DNA of 64,000 nucleotides from an uncultured Lachnospiraceae bacterium (GCA_900551895.1 URXX01000004.1:1-64000); one strand, 5' to 3'. Counted from the stretch's first letter, positions 15,589-24,794 are shown. Made by a program: numbers and translations. Notes: generated by a model from the letters alone, not told the origin.

Positions 15589-17889
15589 ATGGCAGAGAAC
15601 AACATCATGGAGAATCCATATGAAAATTTAGAAATCGTTGACGGTCATGCGGTAAAATCTCCGGAGGATTATCAGGATTCCGATAAACTGTACAATGCCC
15701 TAATTGCAAGAATTAGGAAATACCACCCGTCTACAGATATTTCGATGATTGAGAAAGCGTATAAGATTGCTAAGGAAGCACATGAGGGACAGGTGCGAAA
15801 ATCGGGCGAAGCCTATATTATTCATCCCACATGGGTTGGATTGATTCTTGCCGATTTGGAATTGGATAAAGAGACAATCGCGGCAGGAATTCTTCATGAC
15901 GTAGTGGAAGATACAGTCATGTCAGAGGAAGAGATTACAGAGGAATTCGGAAGTGAAGTTGCATTGCTTGTAGATGGGGTGACAAAACTGGGACAGTTAT
16001 CCTACTCGGCAGATAAGTTGGAAGTACAGGCGGAAAACTTAAGAAAGATGTTTCTTGCAATGGCGAAAGATATTCGTGTTATTCTAATTAAACTTGCGGA
16101 CAGACTGCATAATATGCGTACACTGCAATTTATGGTTCCGGAGAAGCAAAAGGAAAAAGCGAGAGAAACAATGGATATTTACGCTCCGATTGCTCAGCGT
16201 CTTGGTATTTCCAAAATAAAAACGGAATTGGACGATTTGGCATTGAAATATTCCCAGCCGGAGGTATTTTATGATTTAGTGAATCAGATTAATGCAAGAA
16301 AGACAGAGAGGGAAGAGTTTGTTCAGCAGATTGTGGACGAAGTTTCCACACACATGAAAAATGTGAATATCAAAGCGGAAGTATACGGCAGAGTAAAACA
16401 TTTCTTTAGCATTTATAAGAAAATGGTAAATCAGGATAAGACAGTCGATCAGATTTATGATTTGTTTGCCATTCGCATTATCGTTGACTCGGTGAAAGAC
16501 TGTTACGCTGCACTTGGTGCAATCCATGAGATGTACACTCCTATACCGGGACGTTTTAAAGATTATATTGCAATGCCAAAACCGAACATGTACCAGTCAC
16601 TGCATACAACTCTTATGGGACCGTCAGGTCAGCCTTTTGAAATTCAGATTCGTACGGTAGAGATGCACAAGACGGCAGAATATGGTATTGCTGCTCATTG
16701 GAAATATAAAGAAACAGGCGGAAGCGAGAAGAGCGTTGCAACCCGTGCGGAAGAGAAATTAAGTTGGCTCAGACAAATTTTGGAATGGCAGCAGGATACG
16801 GATAATCGTGAGTTTTTATCCTTGCTAAAAGGAGATTTAGACTTATTTGCGGAAGATGTATATTGCTTTACCCCAAATGGGGACGTAAAGAACCTTCCAA
16901 ACGGTTCGACACCTGTAGACTTTGCATACGCAATTCACAGTGCGGTAGGAAATAAAATGGTCGGAGCAAGAGTAAACGGCAAGTTAGTTCCGATTGACTA
17001 TAAAATTCAAAACGGTGACAGAATAGAAGTTCTGACATCACAAAATTCAAAAGGACCAAGCCGCGACTGGTTAAATATTGTAAAGAGTACACAGGCGAGA
17101 AATAAAATTAACCAATGGTTTAAGAAAGAGTTTAAAGAAGAAAATATTATTCGCGGAAAAGAAATGCTTTCTGCTTATTGCAGGGCAAAGGCTCTTGTGT
17201 TAAGTGATTTGACAAAACCGAAATATATGCAGGTTGTACAGCAGAAATATGGTTTTAGAGATTGGGAAGCCGTACTTGCGGCGCTCGGTCATGGCGGTTT
17301 GAAGGAAGGTCAGATTGTCAACAGGCTTTTGGAAGAGTATAATAAAGAGCATAAAGAAGCGATTACAGACGAAACAATCTTGGAGAAAGTATCCGAGGCT
17401 GCAAAAAATAAAGTACATGTAACAAAGTCGAAAAGCGGTATTGTTGTCAAGGGAATTGACGATATGGCTGTCCGTTTTTCAAGATGCTGTAATCCTGTTC
17501 CGGGAGATGAGATTGTCGGATTTGTTACGCGAGGAAGAGGAATGTCCATTCATAGAACAGATTGTGTAAATATTATTCACTTGTCAGAGAGTGAGCGTGC
17601 AAGGTTGATAGATGCGGAATGGGAGCAGGAAGAAGAAAAGGGCATTGGCCAGTATGTGGCAGAAATCCGTATGTATGCGGTGGACAGAACAGGCTTGCTT
17701 ATGGAAATATCTAAAGTTTTTACGGAAAACAAAATTGATGTAAAAACAATGAATGCCCGCACGAGTAAGCAGGGCAAAGTAACATTGGAAATCGGATTTA
17801 TTGTACACGGACGGGAGGAACTTGCCAAAGTGGCAGAGAAACTTCGTCAGATAGAAGGTGTTATTGATATAGAACGTGCGGTAAGTTAG
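15589..17889 (+). CDS. relA: Bifunctional (p)ppGpp synthetase/hydrolase (RelA/SpoT homologue)
   Basis: 766 residues. Domains: HD hydrolase (about 55-200, HDVVEDT near 104, intact, so hydrolase activity is expected), synthetase (about 240-370; GRFKDYIAMPK and EIQIRT), TGS (about 425-485, VYCFTPNGDVKNLPNGSTPVDFAY), a helical/zinc-finger region containing RCCNPVPGD near 633, and a C-terminal ACT domain (about 690-766). The RFKD loop is the form found in bifunctional enzymes. It drives the stringent response. The MBL gene starts nine bases after the stop. Confidence 0.97.
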   Translation: MAENNIMENPYENLEIVDGHAVKSPEDYQDSDKLYNALIARIRKYHPSTDISMIEKAYKIAKEAHEGQVRKSGEAYIIHPTWVGLILADLELDKETIAAGILHDVVEDTVMSEEEITEEFGSEVALLVDGVTKLGQLSYSADKLEVQAENLRKMFLAMAKDIRVILIKLADRLHNMRTLQFMVPEKQKEKARETMDIYAPIAQRLGISKIKTELDDLALKYSQPEVFYDLVNQINARKTEREEFVQQIVDEVSTHMKNVNIKAEVYGRVKHFFSIYKKMVNQDKTVDQIYDLFAIRIIVDSVKDCYAALGAIHEMYTPIPGRFKDYIAMPKPNMYQSLHTTLMGPSGQPFEIQIRTVEMHKTAEYGIAAHWKYKETGGSEKSVATRAEEKLSWLRQILEWQQDTDNREFLSLLKGDLDLFAEDVYCFTPNGDVKNLPNGSTPVDFAYAIHSAVGNKMVGARVNGKLVPIDYKIQNGDRIEVLTSQNSKGPSRDWLNIVKSTQARNKINQWFKKEFKEENIIRGKEMLSAYCRAKALVLSDLTKPKYMQVVQQKYGFRDWEAVLAALGHGGLKEGQIVNRLLEEYNKEHKEAITDETILEKVSEAAKNKVHVTKSKSGIVVKGIDDMAVRFSRCCNPVPGDEIVGFVTRGRGMSIHRTDCVNIIHLSESERARLIDAEWEQEEEKGIGQYVAEIRMYAVDRTGLLMEISKVFTENKIDVKTMNARTSKQGKVTLEIGFIVHGREELAKVAEKLRQIEGVIDIERAVS

Positions 17890-17898
17890 GAGATAAAA

Positions 17899-18522
17899 AT
17901 GAGAATTAAAACAATAGTGACTGGAATAATCAGTACAAACTGTTATGTAGTGCATAATGAAGAGACGCAAGAAGCGGTTATTATTGATCCGGGTGCATGC
18001 TCTAAAAATTTGAAAGATTATCTTTTGGAAGAAAAGTTAGAGGTGAAAGGAATACTTCTTACACACGGACACTTTGACCATATTTTAGGTTTGGACGGAT
18101 TACTGGAAATGTTTGACGTTCCCGTTTACGTTCATCGGGACGAAGAGAAATTGATTACGGATCCGATTTTAAATCAATCGAAAGCATATACAAACGGATA
18201 TACTTTCACAAAAGCAAAATATGTAGAAGATAAAGAAGTGCTACATCTGATAGGATACTCTTTTCAGGTCATTCACACACCGGGACATACAAAAGGCGGT
18301 GCGTGCTATTATGTGAAAGAGGAAGATGTTTTGTTCAGTGGTGATACATTGTTTTACGCATCAGTGGGAAGAACGGATTTCCCGACAGGAAGTACATCTG
18401 AATTAATTCGCTCTATTCGTGAGAAGTTAATGTGTCTGCCGGATGATACAATTGTTTATCCGGGACATATGGGTGCAACTTCTATCGGTTACGAGAGAGA
18501 ACAAAATCCTTTCATTCAGTAG
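17899..18522 (+). CDS. MBL-fold metallo-hydrolase (glyoxalase II-like, YqgX type)
   Basis: 207 residues. The zinc-binding motif THGHFDH is at about 54-60; further ligands are in IHTPGHTKGG near 130 and FSGDTLF near 150, and YPGHMGATS near 190. The family includes hydroxyacylglutathione-hydrolase-like enzymes that act on thioesters or other small substrates; the real substrate in Firmicutes is unclear. The gene is nine bases after relA and ends at a terminator. Sequence alone does not separate glyoxalase II from related hydrolases. Confidence 0.88.
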   Translation: MRIKTIVTGIISTNCYVVHNEETQEAVIIDPGACSKNLKDYLLEEKLEVKGILLTHGHFDHILGLDGLLEMFDVPVYVHRDEEKLITDPILNQSKAYTNGYTFTKAKYVEDKEVLHLIGYSFQVIHTPGHTKGGACYYVKEEDVLFSGDTLFYASVGRTDFPTGSTSELIRSIREKLMCLPDDTIVYPGHMGATSIGYEREQNPFIQ

Positions 18523-18543
18523 AAAGCAAAGTCAGAAGATTGT

Positions 18544-18585
18544 GGGACGTATTTTCGGAAGAAAAAGTTACGTCCCTTATTTTAT
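18544..18585 (+). terminator. Terminator before hemZ
   Basis: GGGACGTA (18544-18551) pairs with TACGTCCC (18569-18576), with a second TTTTC/GAAAA pairing inside, followed by a T-rich stretch. Confidence 0.7.
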
Positions 18586-18603
18586 AAAAAGAGAGAGATA
18601 GAA

Positions 18604-20043
18604 ATGGTTGATATTTACTTAAAAGAAGAGTTTTATGCGTATGACGTATTTCATATCATTAAGGGATTTTTAGCAAATGAGGAGATAAAGCAACATATTG
18701 ATTGTAAAAGAAATGAAATAGTTTCTATAGATGTAAATAATGAAACTGTTTTACAGATTCTACAAGTAAATGAAAAATCTACAAAGAAAGAAAATAAGAA
18801 CGAAGTAAATAAAAAAATTTACTCAGCCATGGCGAGGTACACCGGAAAAAATATGGCTTGGGGTATTCTTACAGGAATCAGACCGACAAAAATATTGATG
18901 AAAAAGTTGGAGAACGGGGAGCAGGAAGAAGAGATTAAAAGGTGGTTTCAAGAACAATATCTTGTGTCTGAGCAAAAAGCAAAATTAGGCATGGAGATTG
19001 CGAAAAGAGAAAAAGGTCTTTTAGAAAAATTGGACTATGAAAACGGATACAGTCTTTATATCGGTATTCCGTTTTGTCCGACAACCTGTGCCTACTGTTC
19101 TTTTACCTCCTATCCGATTGCAGAGTGGAAAAACAGAACAGAGGAATATTTAGAGGCACTTTGTAAAGAAATTTCTTTTGTGGGAGAGAGTTCAAAGGAG
19201 AAGAAGTTGAATACGATTTACATGGGCGGAGGTACACCGACTACACTGGAGGCAGAGCAGTTGGACAGACTTCTTACGCATATAGAAAAAACATTTTCTT
19301 TGGCAGAATTAAAAGAGTTTACTGTGGAGGCGGGACGTCCCGACAGTATTACAAAGAAAAAATTGGAAGTGCTTAAAAAGCATCATATTACCCGTATTTC
19401 CATTAATCCACAGACAATGCAGCAGAAAACATTGGACAGTATCGGAAGAAAACATACGGTGGAAGACGTTGTAAATGTATTTCACATGGCGAGAGAACTG
19501 GGATTTGACAATATCAATATGGATTTAATTTCCGGACTATCGGGGGAAACGGTTTCGGATATGCGTGATACTCTTGAGAAAATCAAAGAGTTACATCCCG
19601 ATAATCTCACTGTACATTCTTTGGCAATTAAACGTGCATCACGGTTAAATCAAAGTGAAGCGAAAAAAGAGTTAATCAGTCAGTCGGAAACGTTGGCAGA
19701 GATGATTGAACTTGCTGGGGAATATGCGAAAGAAATGGAATTACTTCCCTATTATTTATACCGTCAGAAAAACATTGCGGGAAATTTTGAAAATGTTGGT
19801 TATGCAAAGGTTGACAAAGCGGGAATATACAATATACTAATTATGGAGGAAAAACAATCGATTATAGCCGTTGGAGCGGGTGCGTCAACGAAAATTGTTC
19901 TTCCAAAAGGAAAAGAAATTCAGGATAAAAAATCCGGTGATTTGAAAAATATTGTGCGTATAGAAAATGTAAAAGATGTAGATGCGTATATTACGCGTAT
20001 TGATGAAATGATAGAGAGAAAAGGAGAATGGCTATGGCGTTAA
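18604..20043 (+). CDS. hemZ: Coproporphyrinogen dehydrogenase HemZ-like radical SAM enzyme
   Basis: 479 residues. The first 150 residues form the HemZ-specific N-terminal domain (ILTGIRPTKILMKKL). The radical SAM motif CPTTCAYCSF starts near 158, followed by MGGGTPTTL and a HemN-like barrel. It belongs to the HemZ branch of the HemN family. Many Lachnospiraceae lack full haem synthesis, so the true substrate is open. It overlaps hisS by ten bases; this hemZ-hisS-aspS order is typical of the family. Confidence 0.92.
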   Translation: MVDIYLKEEFYAYDVFHIIKGFLANEEIKQHIDCKRNEIVSIDVNNETVLQILQVNEKSTKKENKNEVNKKIYSAMARYTGKNMAWGILTGIRPTKILMKKLENGEQEEEIKRWFQEQYLVSEQKAKLGMEIAKREKGLLEKLDYENGYSLYIGIPFCPTTCAYCSFTSYPIAEWKNRTEEYLEALCKEISFVGESSKEKKLNTIYMGGGTPTTLEAEQLDRLLTHIEKTFSLAELKEFTVEAGRPDSITKKKLEVLKKHHITRISINPQTMQQKTLDSIGRKHTVEDVVNVFHMARELGFDNINMDLISGLSGETVSDMRDTLEKIKELHPDNLTVHSLAIKRASRLNQSEAKKELISQSETLAEMIELAGEYAKEMELLPYYLYRQKNIAGNFENVGYAKVDKAGIYNILIMEEKQSIIAVGAGASTKIVLPKGKEIQDKKSGDLKNIVRIENVKDVDAYITRIDEMIERKGEWLWR

Positions 20044-21290
20044 AGAAGAAAGCGATGACGGGCATGAAAGATATGTTGCCTAGAGAAATGGAGATTAGAG
20101 ATTATGTCATTCATTTAATTAAGGAAACATACAGTACATTTGGATTTTCTTCCATTGAAACACCATGTGTGGAACATATTGAGAACCTGTGCAGTAAGCA
20201 GGGCGGGGAAAATGAAAAATTAATTTTTAAAATTCTAAAACGTGGAGAGAAGTTAAAATTAGATACGGCACAAACGGAAAGTGACGTAGTAGACGGAGGG
20301 CTTCGATATGACCTTACTGTTCCGCTTTGCAGATATTATGCGAATGCGTCAAACGAACTGCCTTCTCCGTTTAAAGCATTGCAGATGGGAAATGTATGGC
20401 GTGCGGACAGACCGCAGCGAGGAAGATTTCGCCAGTTTATGCAGTGCGATATTGATATTTTAGGAGAGCCGACGAATTTAGCGGAAATCGAGTTGATTTT
20501 GGCTACAACAACACTGCTCGGAAAATTGGATTTCAAGAACTTTACCATTCGTATTAATGATAGAAAAATTTTAAAAGCAATGGCGGCTTACAGCGGATTT
20601 GCGGAAAAGGATTACGATAACATTTTTATTATCTTAGATAAAATGGATAAAATCGGTTTAGACGGTGTTGCGGCAGAGTTGGAAGCAAACGGATATGCAA
20701 AAGAGTCTGTCGACAAATATTTGGCATTATTTAAAGAGATTACAAATGATGTAGAAGGTGTCCGTTACTGTAAAGAAAAATTGGCAGGATTTTTAGATGC
20801 GGAAACTGCTGACGGTTTAGAAATGATTATCACAAGCGTGGACAGTGTCAAAGAGGCTGAATTTAAAATCAGTTTCGATCCGACTTTAGTTCGAGGAATG
20901 TCTTACTATACAGGAACAATTTTTGAAATTGCAATGGACGAGTTTGGAGGTTCTGTCGGCGGTGGCGGAAGATACGATGAGATGATTGGGAAATTTACGG
21001 GACAGCAGACGGCGGCTTGCGGATTTTCAATCGGATTTGAGCGTATCGTTATGTTATTGTTAGAAAGAGGATACGAAGTGCCTACAGCAAAGAATAAAAA
21101 GGCATTTTTGATTGAAAAAGGAATGAATCAGGAAGGATTGCTGAAAGTGCTTTCGCTTGCAAAAGAGGAACGTGCAGCGGGCAATCAGGTACAGATTAGC
21201 GTAATGAAGAAAAATAAAAAATTCCAAAAAGAACAACTTTCTTCGGAAGGATATAACGATATACAGGAATTTTTTAAAGATAAACTATAA
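20034..21290 (+). CDS. hisS: Histidine-tRNA ligase
   Basis: 418 residues; charges tRNA-His. Class II motifs: motif 2 (MGNVWRADRPQRGRFRQFMQCDID, near 125), the His-A loop LVRGMSYYTGTIFE near 288, and motif 3 GFSIGFERIVMLL near 340. Two in-frame ATGs exist; 20034 is chosen because AAGGAG ends at 20026, giving seven bases of spacing, whereas ATG 20028 would be only one base away. Overlap with hemZ implies translational coupling. No T-box leader is seen. Confidence 0.97.
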   Translation: MALKKKAMTGMKDMLPREMEIRDYVIHLIKETYSTFGFSSIETPCVEHIENLCSKQGGENEKLIFKILKRGEKLKLDTAQTESDVVDGGLRYDLTVPLCRYYANASNELPSPFKALQMGNVWRADRPQRGRFRQFMQCDIDILGEPTNLAEIELILATTTLLGKLDFKNFTIRINDRKILKAMAAYSGFAEKDYDNIFIILDKMDKIGLDGVAAELEANGYAKESVDKYLALFKEITNDVEGVRYCKEKLAGFLDAETADGLEMIITSVDSVKEAEFKISFDPTLVRGMSYYTGTIFEIAMDEFGGSVGGGGRYDEMIGKFTGQQTAACGFSIGFERIVMLLLERGYEVPTAKNKKAFLIEKGMNQEGLLKVLSLAKEERAAGNQVQISVMKKNKKFQKEQLSSEGYNDIQEFFKDKL

Positions 21291-21308
21291 AGAAAGCAGG
21301 GGAAGAAG

Positions 21309-23108
21309 ATGGCAGAATCAATGCAGGGACTGAAAAGAAGTCATAGATGTGCAGAACTTAACAGCAGTCATATCGGAGAAACAGTTACCGTTATGGGCTG
21401 GGTACAGAAAAATAGAAACAAAGGAGGACTTGTCTTTGTCGATGTAAGAGACCGTTCGGGAATTGTTCAGGTTGTTTTTGAAGAAGGAAGCGTTTCTTCA
21501 GAATTAATCGAAAAAGCGGGAAGTCTTCGTGCAGAATATGTAGTGGCAGTTGTTGGAAAAGTTGCTAAACGTTCAGGCGCGGTAAATGAAAATATTGCAA
21601 CAGGTGATATTGAAATTCTTCCGACAGAACTTCGTATTTTATCGGAAGCAGAAACACCGCCGTTTCCGATAGAAGAAAACAGCAAGACAAAAGAAGAAGT
21701 CAGATTAAAAAACCGTGTGTTAGATTTAAGAAGACCGGACTTACAGAGAAACCTTATTATGAGAAGTCAGGTTGCAACATTGACACGTCAGTTTTTGGCA
21801 GAAGAAGGATTTTTAGAAATCGAAACACCGATGTTAATTAAAAGTACACCGGAAGGAGCAAGAGATTACCTTGTGCCAAGCCGTGTGCATCCGGGAAGTT
21901 TTTACGCACTTCCACAGTCGCCGCAGATTTTCAAACAGTTGTTAATGTGTGCCGGTTACGACAGATATTTTCAGATTGTAAAATGTTTCCGTGATGAAGA
22001 TTTGCGTGCGGACAGACAGCCGGAATTTACACAGATTGATATGGAATTATCTTTTGTAGATGTAGATGATGTTATTGATGTAAACGAAAGACTGCTTGCA
22101 AAAGTATTTAAAGAAATTCTCGGTGTAGAGGTTTCTCTTCCGATTCAGAGAATGACATGGCAGGAAGCAATGGACAGATTTGGTTCTGACAAACCGGATA
22201 TCCGTTTCGGTATGGAATTGATAGATGTTTCGGAAGTTGTAAAAGACTGCGAATTTGTTGTATTTAAAAATGCTCTTGAGCAGGGCGGAAGTGTTCGCGG
22301 TATCAATGCAAAAGGGAAGGGAGCAATGCCTCGTAAGAAAATCGACAAATTAGTTGATTTCGCAAAAGGATATGGTGCAAAAGGATTGGCATACATTGCA
22401 ATTCAGGAAGACGGAACAATGAAATCTTCTTTTGCTAAATTTATGAGCGAAGAAGAAATGACTGCCCTTGTAAATGCGATGGGCGGAGAAAACGGAGACT
22501 TGTTATTGTTTGCGGCTGATTGCAACAAAGTTGTTTGGGACGTTCTCGGAAATCTTCGTTTGGAAATCGCACGCCAGTTAGAGTTATTGGATAAAAGCGA
22601 ATATAAATTCTTATGGGTAACAGAATTCCCATTGTTGGAGTGGAACGAAGAAGCAGGAAGATATACGGCAATGCATCATCCATTTACAATGCCTATGGAA
22701 GAAGATTTACACTTAATTGATACAGAGCCGGGCAAAGTGCGTGCAAAAGCCTACGATATTGTCTTAAACGGAACAGAACTTGGCGGAGGAAGTGTCAGAA
22801 TCTTCAATCAGGAAATTCAGAACAAAATGTTTGAAGTGCTTGGGTTTACAAAAGAACAGGCAGAGGAACAGTTTGGTTTCTTATTAAATGCTTTCAAATA
22901 CGGAGTTCCGCCACACGCGGGATTGGCTTACGGATTAGACCGTTTAATTATGCTTATGGCAAAACAGGATAGTATCCGTGATGTAATCGCGTTCCCGAAA
23001 GTAAAAGATGCTTCGGATTTAATGACAGAAGCGCCTGCGGGGGTAGACAAAAAACAGTTAGACGAATTAGGACTTGCTATTGTTGTGGAAGAAAAAACAG
23101 AAGAATAG
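21309..23108 (+). CDS. aspS: Aspartate-tRNA ligase
   Basis: 599 residues, bacterial-type AspRS with the large GAD insertion. Order: OB-fold anticodon domain (about 1-115), catalytic motif 2 with FRDEDLRADRQPEFTQIDME near 220, GAD domain about 290-420, and motif 3 GLAYGLDRLIMLM near 540. Nothing in the sequence decides between discriminating and Asp/Asn dual charging. It starts 18 bases after hisS and ends at a strong bidirectional terminator. Confidence 0.97.
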   Translation: MAESMQGLKRSHRCAELNSSHIGETVTVMGWVQKNRNKGGLVFVDVRDRSGIVQVVFEEGSVSSELIEKAGSLRAEYVVAVVGKVAKRSGAVNENIATGDIEILPTELRILSEAETPPFPIEENSKTKEEVRLKNRVLDLRRPDLQRNLIMRSQVATLTRQFLAEEGFLEIETPMLIKSTPEGARDYLVPSRVHPGSFYALPQSPQIFKQLLMCAGYDRYFQIVKCFRDEDLRADRQPEFTQIDMELSFVDVDDVIDVNERLLAKVFKEILGVEVSLPIQRMTWQEAMDRFGSDKPDIRFGMELIDVSEVVKDCEFVVFKNALEQGGSVRGINAKGKGAMPRKKIDKLVDFAKGYGAKGLAYIAIQEDGTMKSSFAKFMSEEEMTALVNAMGGENGDLLLFAADCNKVVWDVLGNLRLEIARQLELLDKSEYKFLWVTEFPLLEWNEEAGRYTAMHHPFTMPMEEDLHLIDTEPGKVRAKAYDIVLNGTELGGGSVRIFNQEIQNKMFEVLGFTKEQAEEQFGFLLNAFKYGVPPHAGLAYGLDRLIMLMAKQDSIRDVIAFPKVKDASDLMTEAPAGVDKKQLDELGLAIVVEEKTEE

Positions 23109-23119
23109 AAACGTTGTAT

Positions 23120-23161
23120 AAAAAAGTTGGGATATAATGTGAATTATATCCCAACTTTTTT
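23120..23161. terminator. Perfect 19-bp-stem bidirectional terminator
   Basis: Arms 23120-23138 and 23143-23161 pair without a mismatch around a GTGA loop, with A-runs and T-runs on the outside. It ends aspS and overlaps the last codons of the converging ECF gene. Confidence 0.93.
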
Positions 23162-23722
23162 GGTGAATGCTTTAGGTTTTAAGTTTTTTGGCAATGCGGC
23201 GATAAGCAGATATACCAAAATCATAGAACCGATTTTATCTAGTAAGTTGTTGAATAGTTTAGGTAAGAAAGAAGCGGTAAAAATACTTGCTCCACTCTGT
23301 TTTAAAAACATAACTGCAACATCGGAAACTGTTCCCGTAAGTCCGCCGTATACGGCAATTCCGATCGGAGTTCCGATAAGAGGTGCAATAATACCGGTTA
23401 CAACACCGATTAAAATAGCATTTACAAAAGTGAAATTCATTTTGCGAAATGCAAATCCTGTAATAAGCCCGATTGCAATGCTTACGAGCATAAACGGCAT
23501 ACCGGAAACTGAACCGCTGAAAATGCTTGTTAAAATATTCGTTGCGCCTCCTACAACTGCACCGTACCATGGTCCGAAAAAAATGGCAATAAACATTGTT
23601 CCCATAACATCAAGGTAAAATGGAAACTTAAGTGCTGCAGTTACGATGCCCAAAACGATGTTTAATGCGATAGCAAGACCACAAAACGCCATTCGGGCAG
23701 TTGGTGAAAATTGTTTGTTCAT
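23144..23722 (-). CDS. ECF transporter S component, CD3073-like
   Basis: 192 residues, six membrane helices. It resembles the putative S component CD3073 of C. difficile, with FYLDVMGTMFIAIFFGPWYGAVVGG near 35-60, the typical S-component L-D-x-x-G/A-x-G-P entry. It should bind one solute and dock on a shared EcfAAT energiser encoded elsewhere. GAGGAAAG lies before the ATG. It is divergent from a CD3072-like TudS-related gene, as in C. difficile where the two families sit together, so the cargo may be a sulfur-containing nucleobase or similar compound; that is inference. Confidence 0.8.
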   Translation of the reverse strand: MNKQFSPTARMAFCGLAIALNIVLGIVTAALKFPFYLDVMGTMFIAIFFGPWYGAVVGGATNILTSIFSGSVSGMPFMLVSIAIGLITGFAFRKMNFTFVNAILIGVVTGIIAPLIGTPIGIAVYGGLTGTVSDVAVMFLKQSGASIFTASFLPKLFNNLLDKIGSMILVYLLIAALPKNLKPKAFTKKVGI

Positions 23723-23754
23723 TTCTCTTTCCTCATTTCTTTGATGATATTTTT

Positions 23755-23763
23755 ATTCTAACA
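23755..23763 (-). promoter_or_regulatory. Extended -10 for the ECF gene
   Basis: On the minus strand TGTTAGAAT; no convincing -35 lies upstream. Confidence 0.4.
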
Positions 23764-23839
23764 GTTCAGATAAGATAAGGATAATTGATTTTTTTCATAT
23801 ATTTATTAATAAATTCAATGAAACGATTTGAGGGAAGCA

Positions 23840-23848
23840 TGATATAAT
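23840..23848 (+). promoter_or_regulatory. Extended -10 for the TudS-like gene
   Basis: TGATATAAT at 23840-23848, 40 bases before the ATG; the -35 is weak. Confidence 0.55.
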
Positions 23849-23887
23849 TAATAAATAATACAAGCAGAAGAGTAAGAGGAGGAAAGT

Positions 23888-24433
23888 ATGAAGCAAAAAA
23901 TTCTGTTCGTCAGTCATTGCTTTTTGAATGACGGGGCGAAATTAAAAAATCAAAATCTGTCTGAAATGGAAAGAGAGCGAAAAAATAAGAGAGAGTTTTT
24001 GAAAAAGATTTTAGATGCCGATATAGAAATTATTCAACTTCCGTGTCCGGAATTTATTTTGTACGGACCAAATCGCTGGGGGCATGCGATGTCTCAGTTT
24101 GATACTGCATTTTTTCGCAAAGAATCAAGAAAAATGTTAGAACCATTTCTTTTAGAAATAGAAGAGTATAGTTCCTATCCGGAGAAATTTGAAATTATTG
24201 GAATTGTAGGAATTGACGGAAGTCCAAGTTGCGGTGTGAATTTCACATATGACGGAGAATGGGGAGGAGAGTTTTGTGGAAATACAAATTTGGCGAATAC
24301 ATTGAGTTCGCTAAAAAGAGAGGAAAAGCAGGGAGTGTTTATGAGAGTATTCCAAGATATGCTTATCGAACAAGGATATGAAATTGCCTTTTATTCAATG
24401 GAAGACTGTCGGGACAATAAAATTCTTTTATGA
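23888..24433 (+). CDS. TudS-related (DUF523-like) putative desulfidase, CD3072-like
   Basis: 181 residues. Three cysteines occupy the positions expected for a site-differentiated 4Fe-4S cluster: Cys11 (VSHCFLND), Cys53 (QLPCPEF) and Cys115 (GSPSCGV). The related enzyme TudS removes sulfur from 2-thiouracil. This branch, named after C. difficile CD3072, has no established substrate. AAGAGGAGG precedes the ATG. Divergent pairing with a CD3073-like transporter component suggests uptake followed by desulfuration. Confidence 0.8.
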   Translation: MKQKILFVSHCFLNDGAKLKNQNLSEMERERKNKREFLKKILDADIEIIQLPCPEFILYGPNRWGHAMSQFDTAFFRKESRKMLEPFLLEIEEYSSYPEKFEIIGIVGIDGSPSCGVNFTYDGEWGGEFCGNTNLANTLSSLKREEKQGVFMRVFQDMLIEQGYEIAFYSMEDCRDNKILL

Positions 24434-24507
24434 ATGTGTATAATATTTAAAAATATACTATCACAAATAAGTTTATGTGTCCGTAAACGAAAAAGTGAAA
24501 AAAAGTG

Positions 24508-24536
24508 TTGACAAATAGAAGACTCCGAAGTATAAT
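24508..24536 (+). promoter_or_regulatory. Consensus promoter for the tRNA-Gly pair
   Basis: TTGACA (24508-24513), 17 bp, TATAAT (24531-24536): a perfect sigma-A match, as expected for stable RNA. Confidence 0.9.
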
Positions 24537-24542
24537 TAATAC

Positions 24543-24561
24543 TGTTCTGACGAGCAGAACA
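24543..24561 (+). repeat. Leader hairpin before the first tRNA-Gly
   Basis: TGTTCTG-ACGAG-CAGAACA forms a seven-pair stem that begins at the predicted transcription start. An exact copy precedes the second tRNA (24661-24679). Confidence 0.7.
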
Positions 24562-24565
24562 ATAT

Positions 24566-24637
24566 GCACGAGTGGCTCAGTGGTGGAGTATCGCCTTGCC
24601 AAGGCGAGGGTCGCGGGTTCGAATCCCGTCTCGTGCT
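24566..24637 (+). tRNA. tRNA-Gly (anticodon GCC), copy 1
   Basis: 72 bases with full cloverleaf: acceptor GCACGAG/CTCGTGC, D-arm, anticodon stem CGCCT/AGGCG with loop containing GCC, T-arm with GGTTCGAATCC, discriminator T. CCA is not encoded. Glycine codon GGC/GGT reader. Confidence 0.96.
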
Positions 24638-24660
24638 TTCAAAAGAAATAATTGAATAGT

Positions 24661-24679
24661 TGTTCTGACGAGCAGAACA
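24661..24679 (+). repeat. Leader hairpin before the second tRNA-Gly
   Basis: Second exact copy of TGTTCTG-ACGAG-CAGAACA, now in the spacer between the two tRNAs of one transcript. No promoter elements were copied with it. Confidence 0.7.
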
Positions 24680-24684
24680 GATAT

Positions 24685-24756
24685 GCACGAGTGGCTCAGT
24701 GGTGGAGTATCGCCTTGCCAAGGCGAGGGTCGCGGGTTCGAATCCCGTCTCGTGCT
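24685..24756 (+). tRNA. tRNA-Gly (anticodon GCC), copy 2
   Basis: Identical to the first copy over all 72 bases and offset by 119 bases. A T-run follows directly, which may end the transcript. Confidence 0.96.
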
Positions 24757-24794
24757 TTTTTTGTATATAAAAGTATAAAATCGGAGGGAAATCT

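Noticed and set aside
18523..20033. T-box leader for hisS or aspS
   Set aside because: No T-box motif or specifier arrangement was found before hemZ or between hemZ, hisS and aspS.
23127..23618. 163-codon plus-strand frame opposite the ECF S component
   Set aside because: Shadow of a membrane protein gene; the minus-strand product has clear family features and a ribosome site.
24543..24756. CRISPR-like repeat array
   Set aside because: Only two copies, and they are tRNA genes with their leader hairpins.
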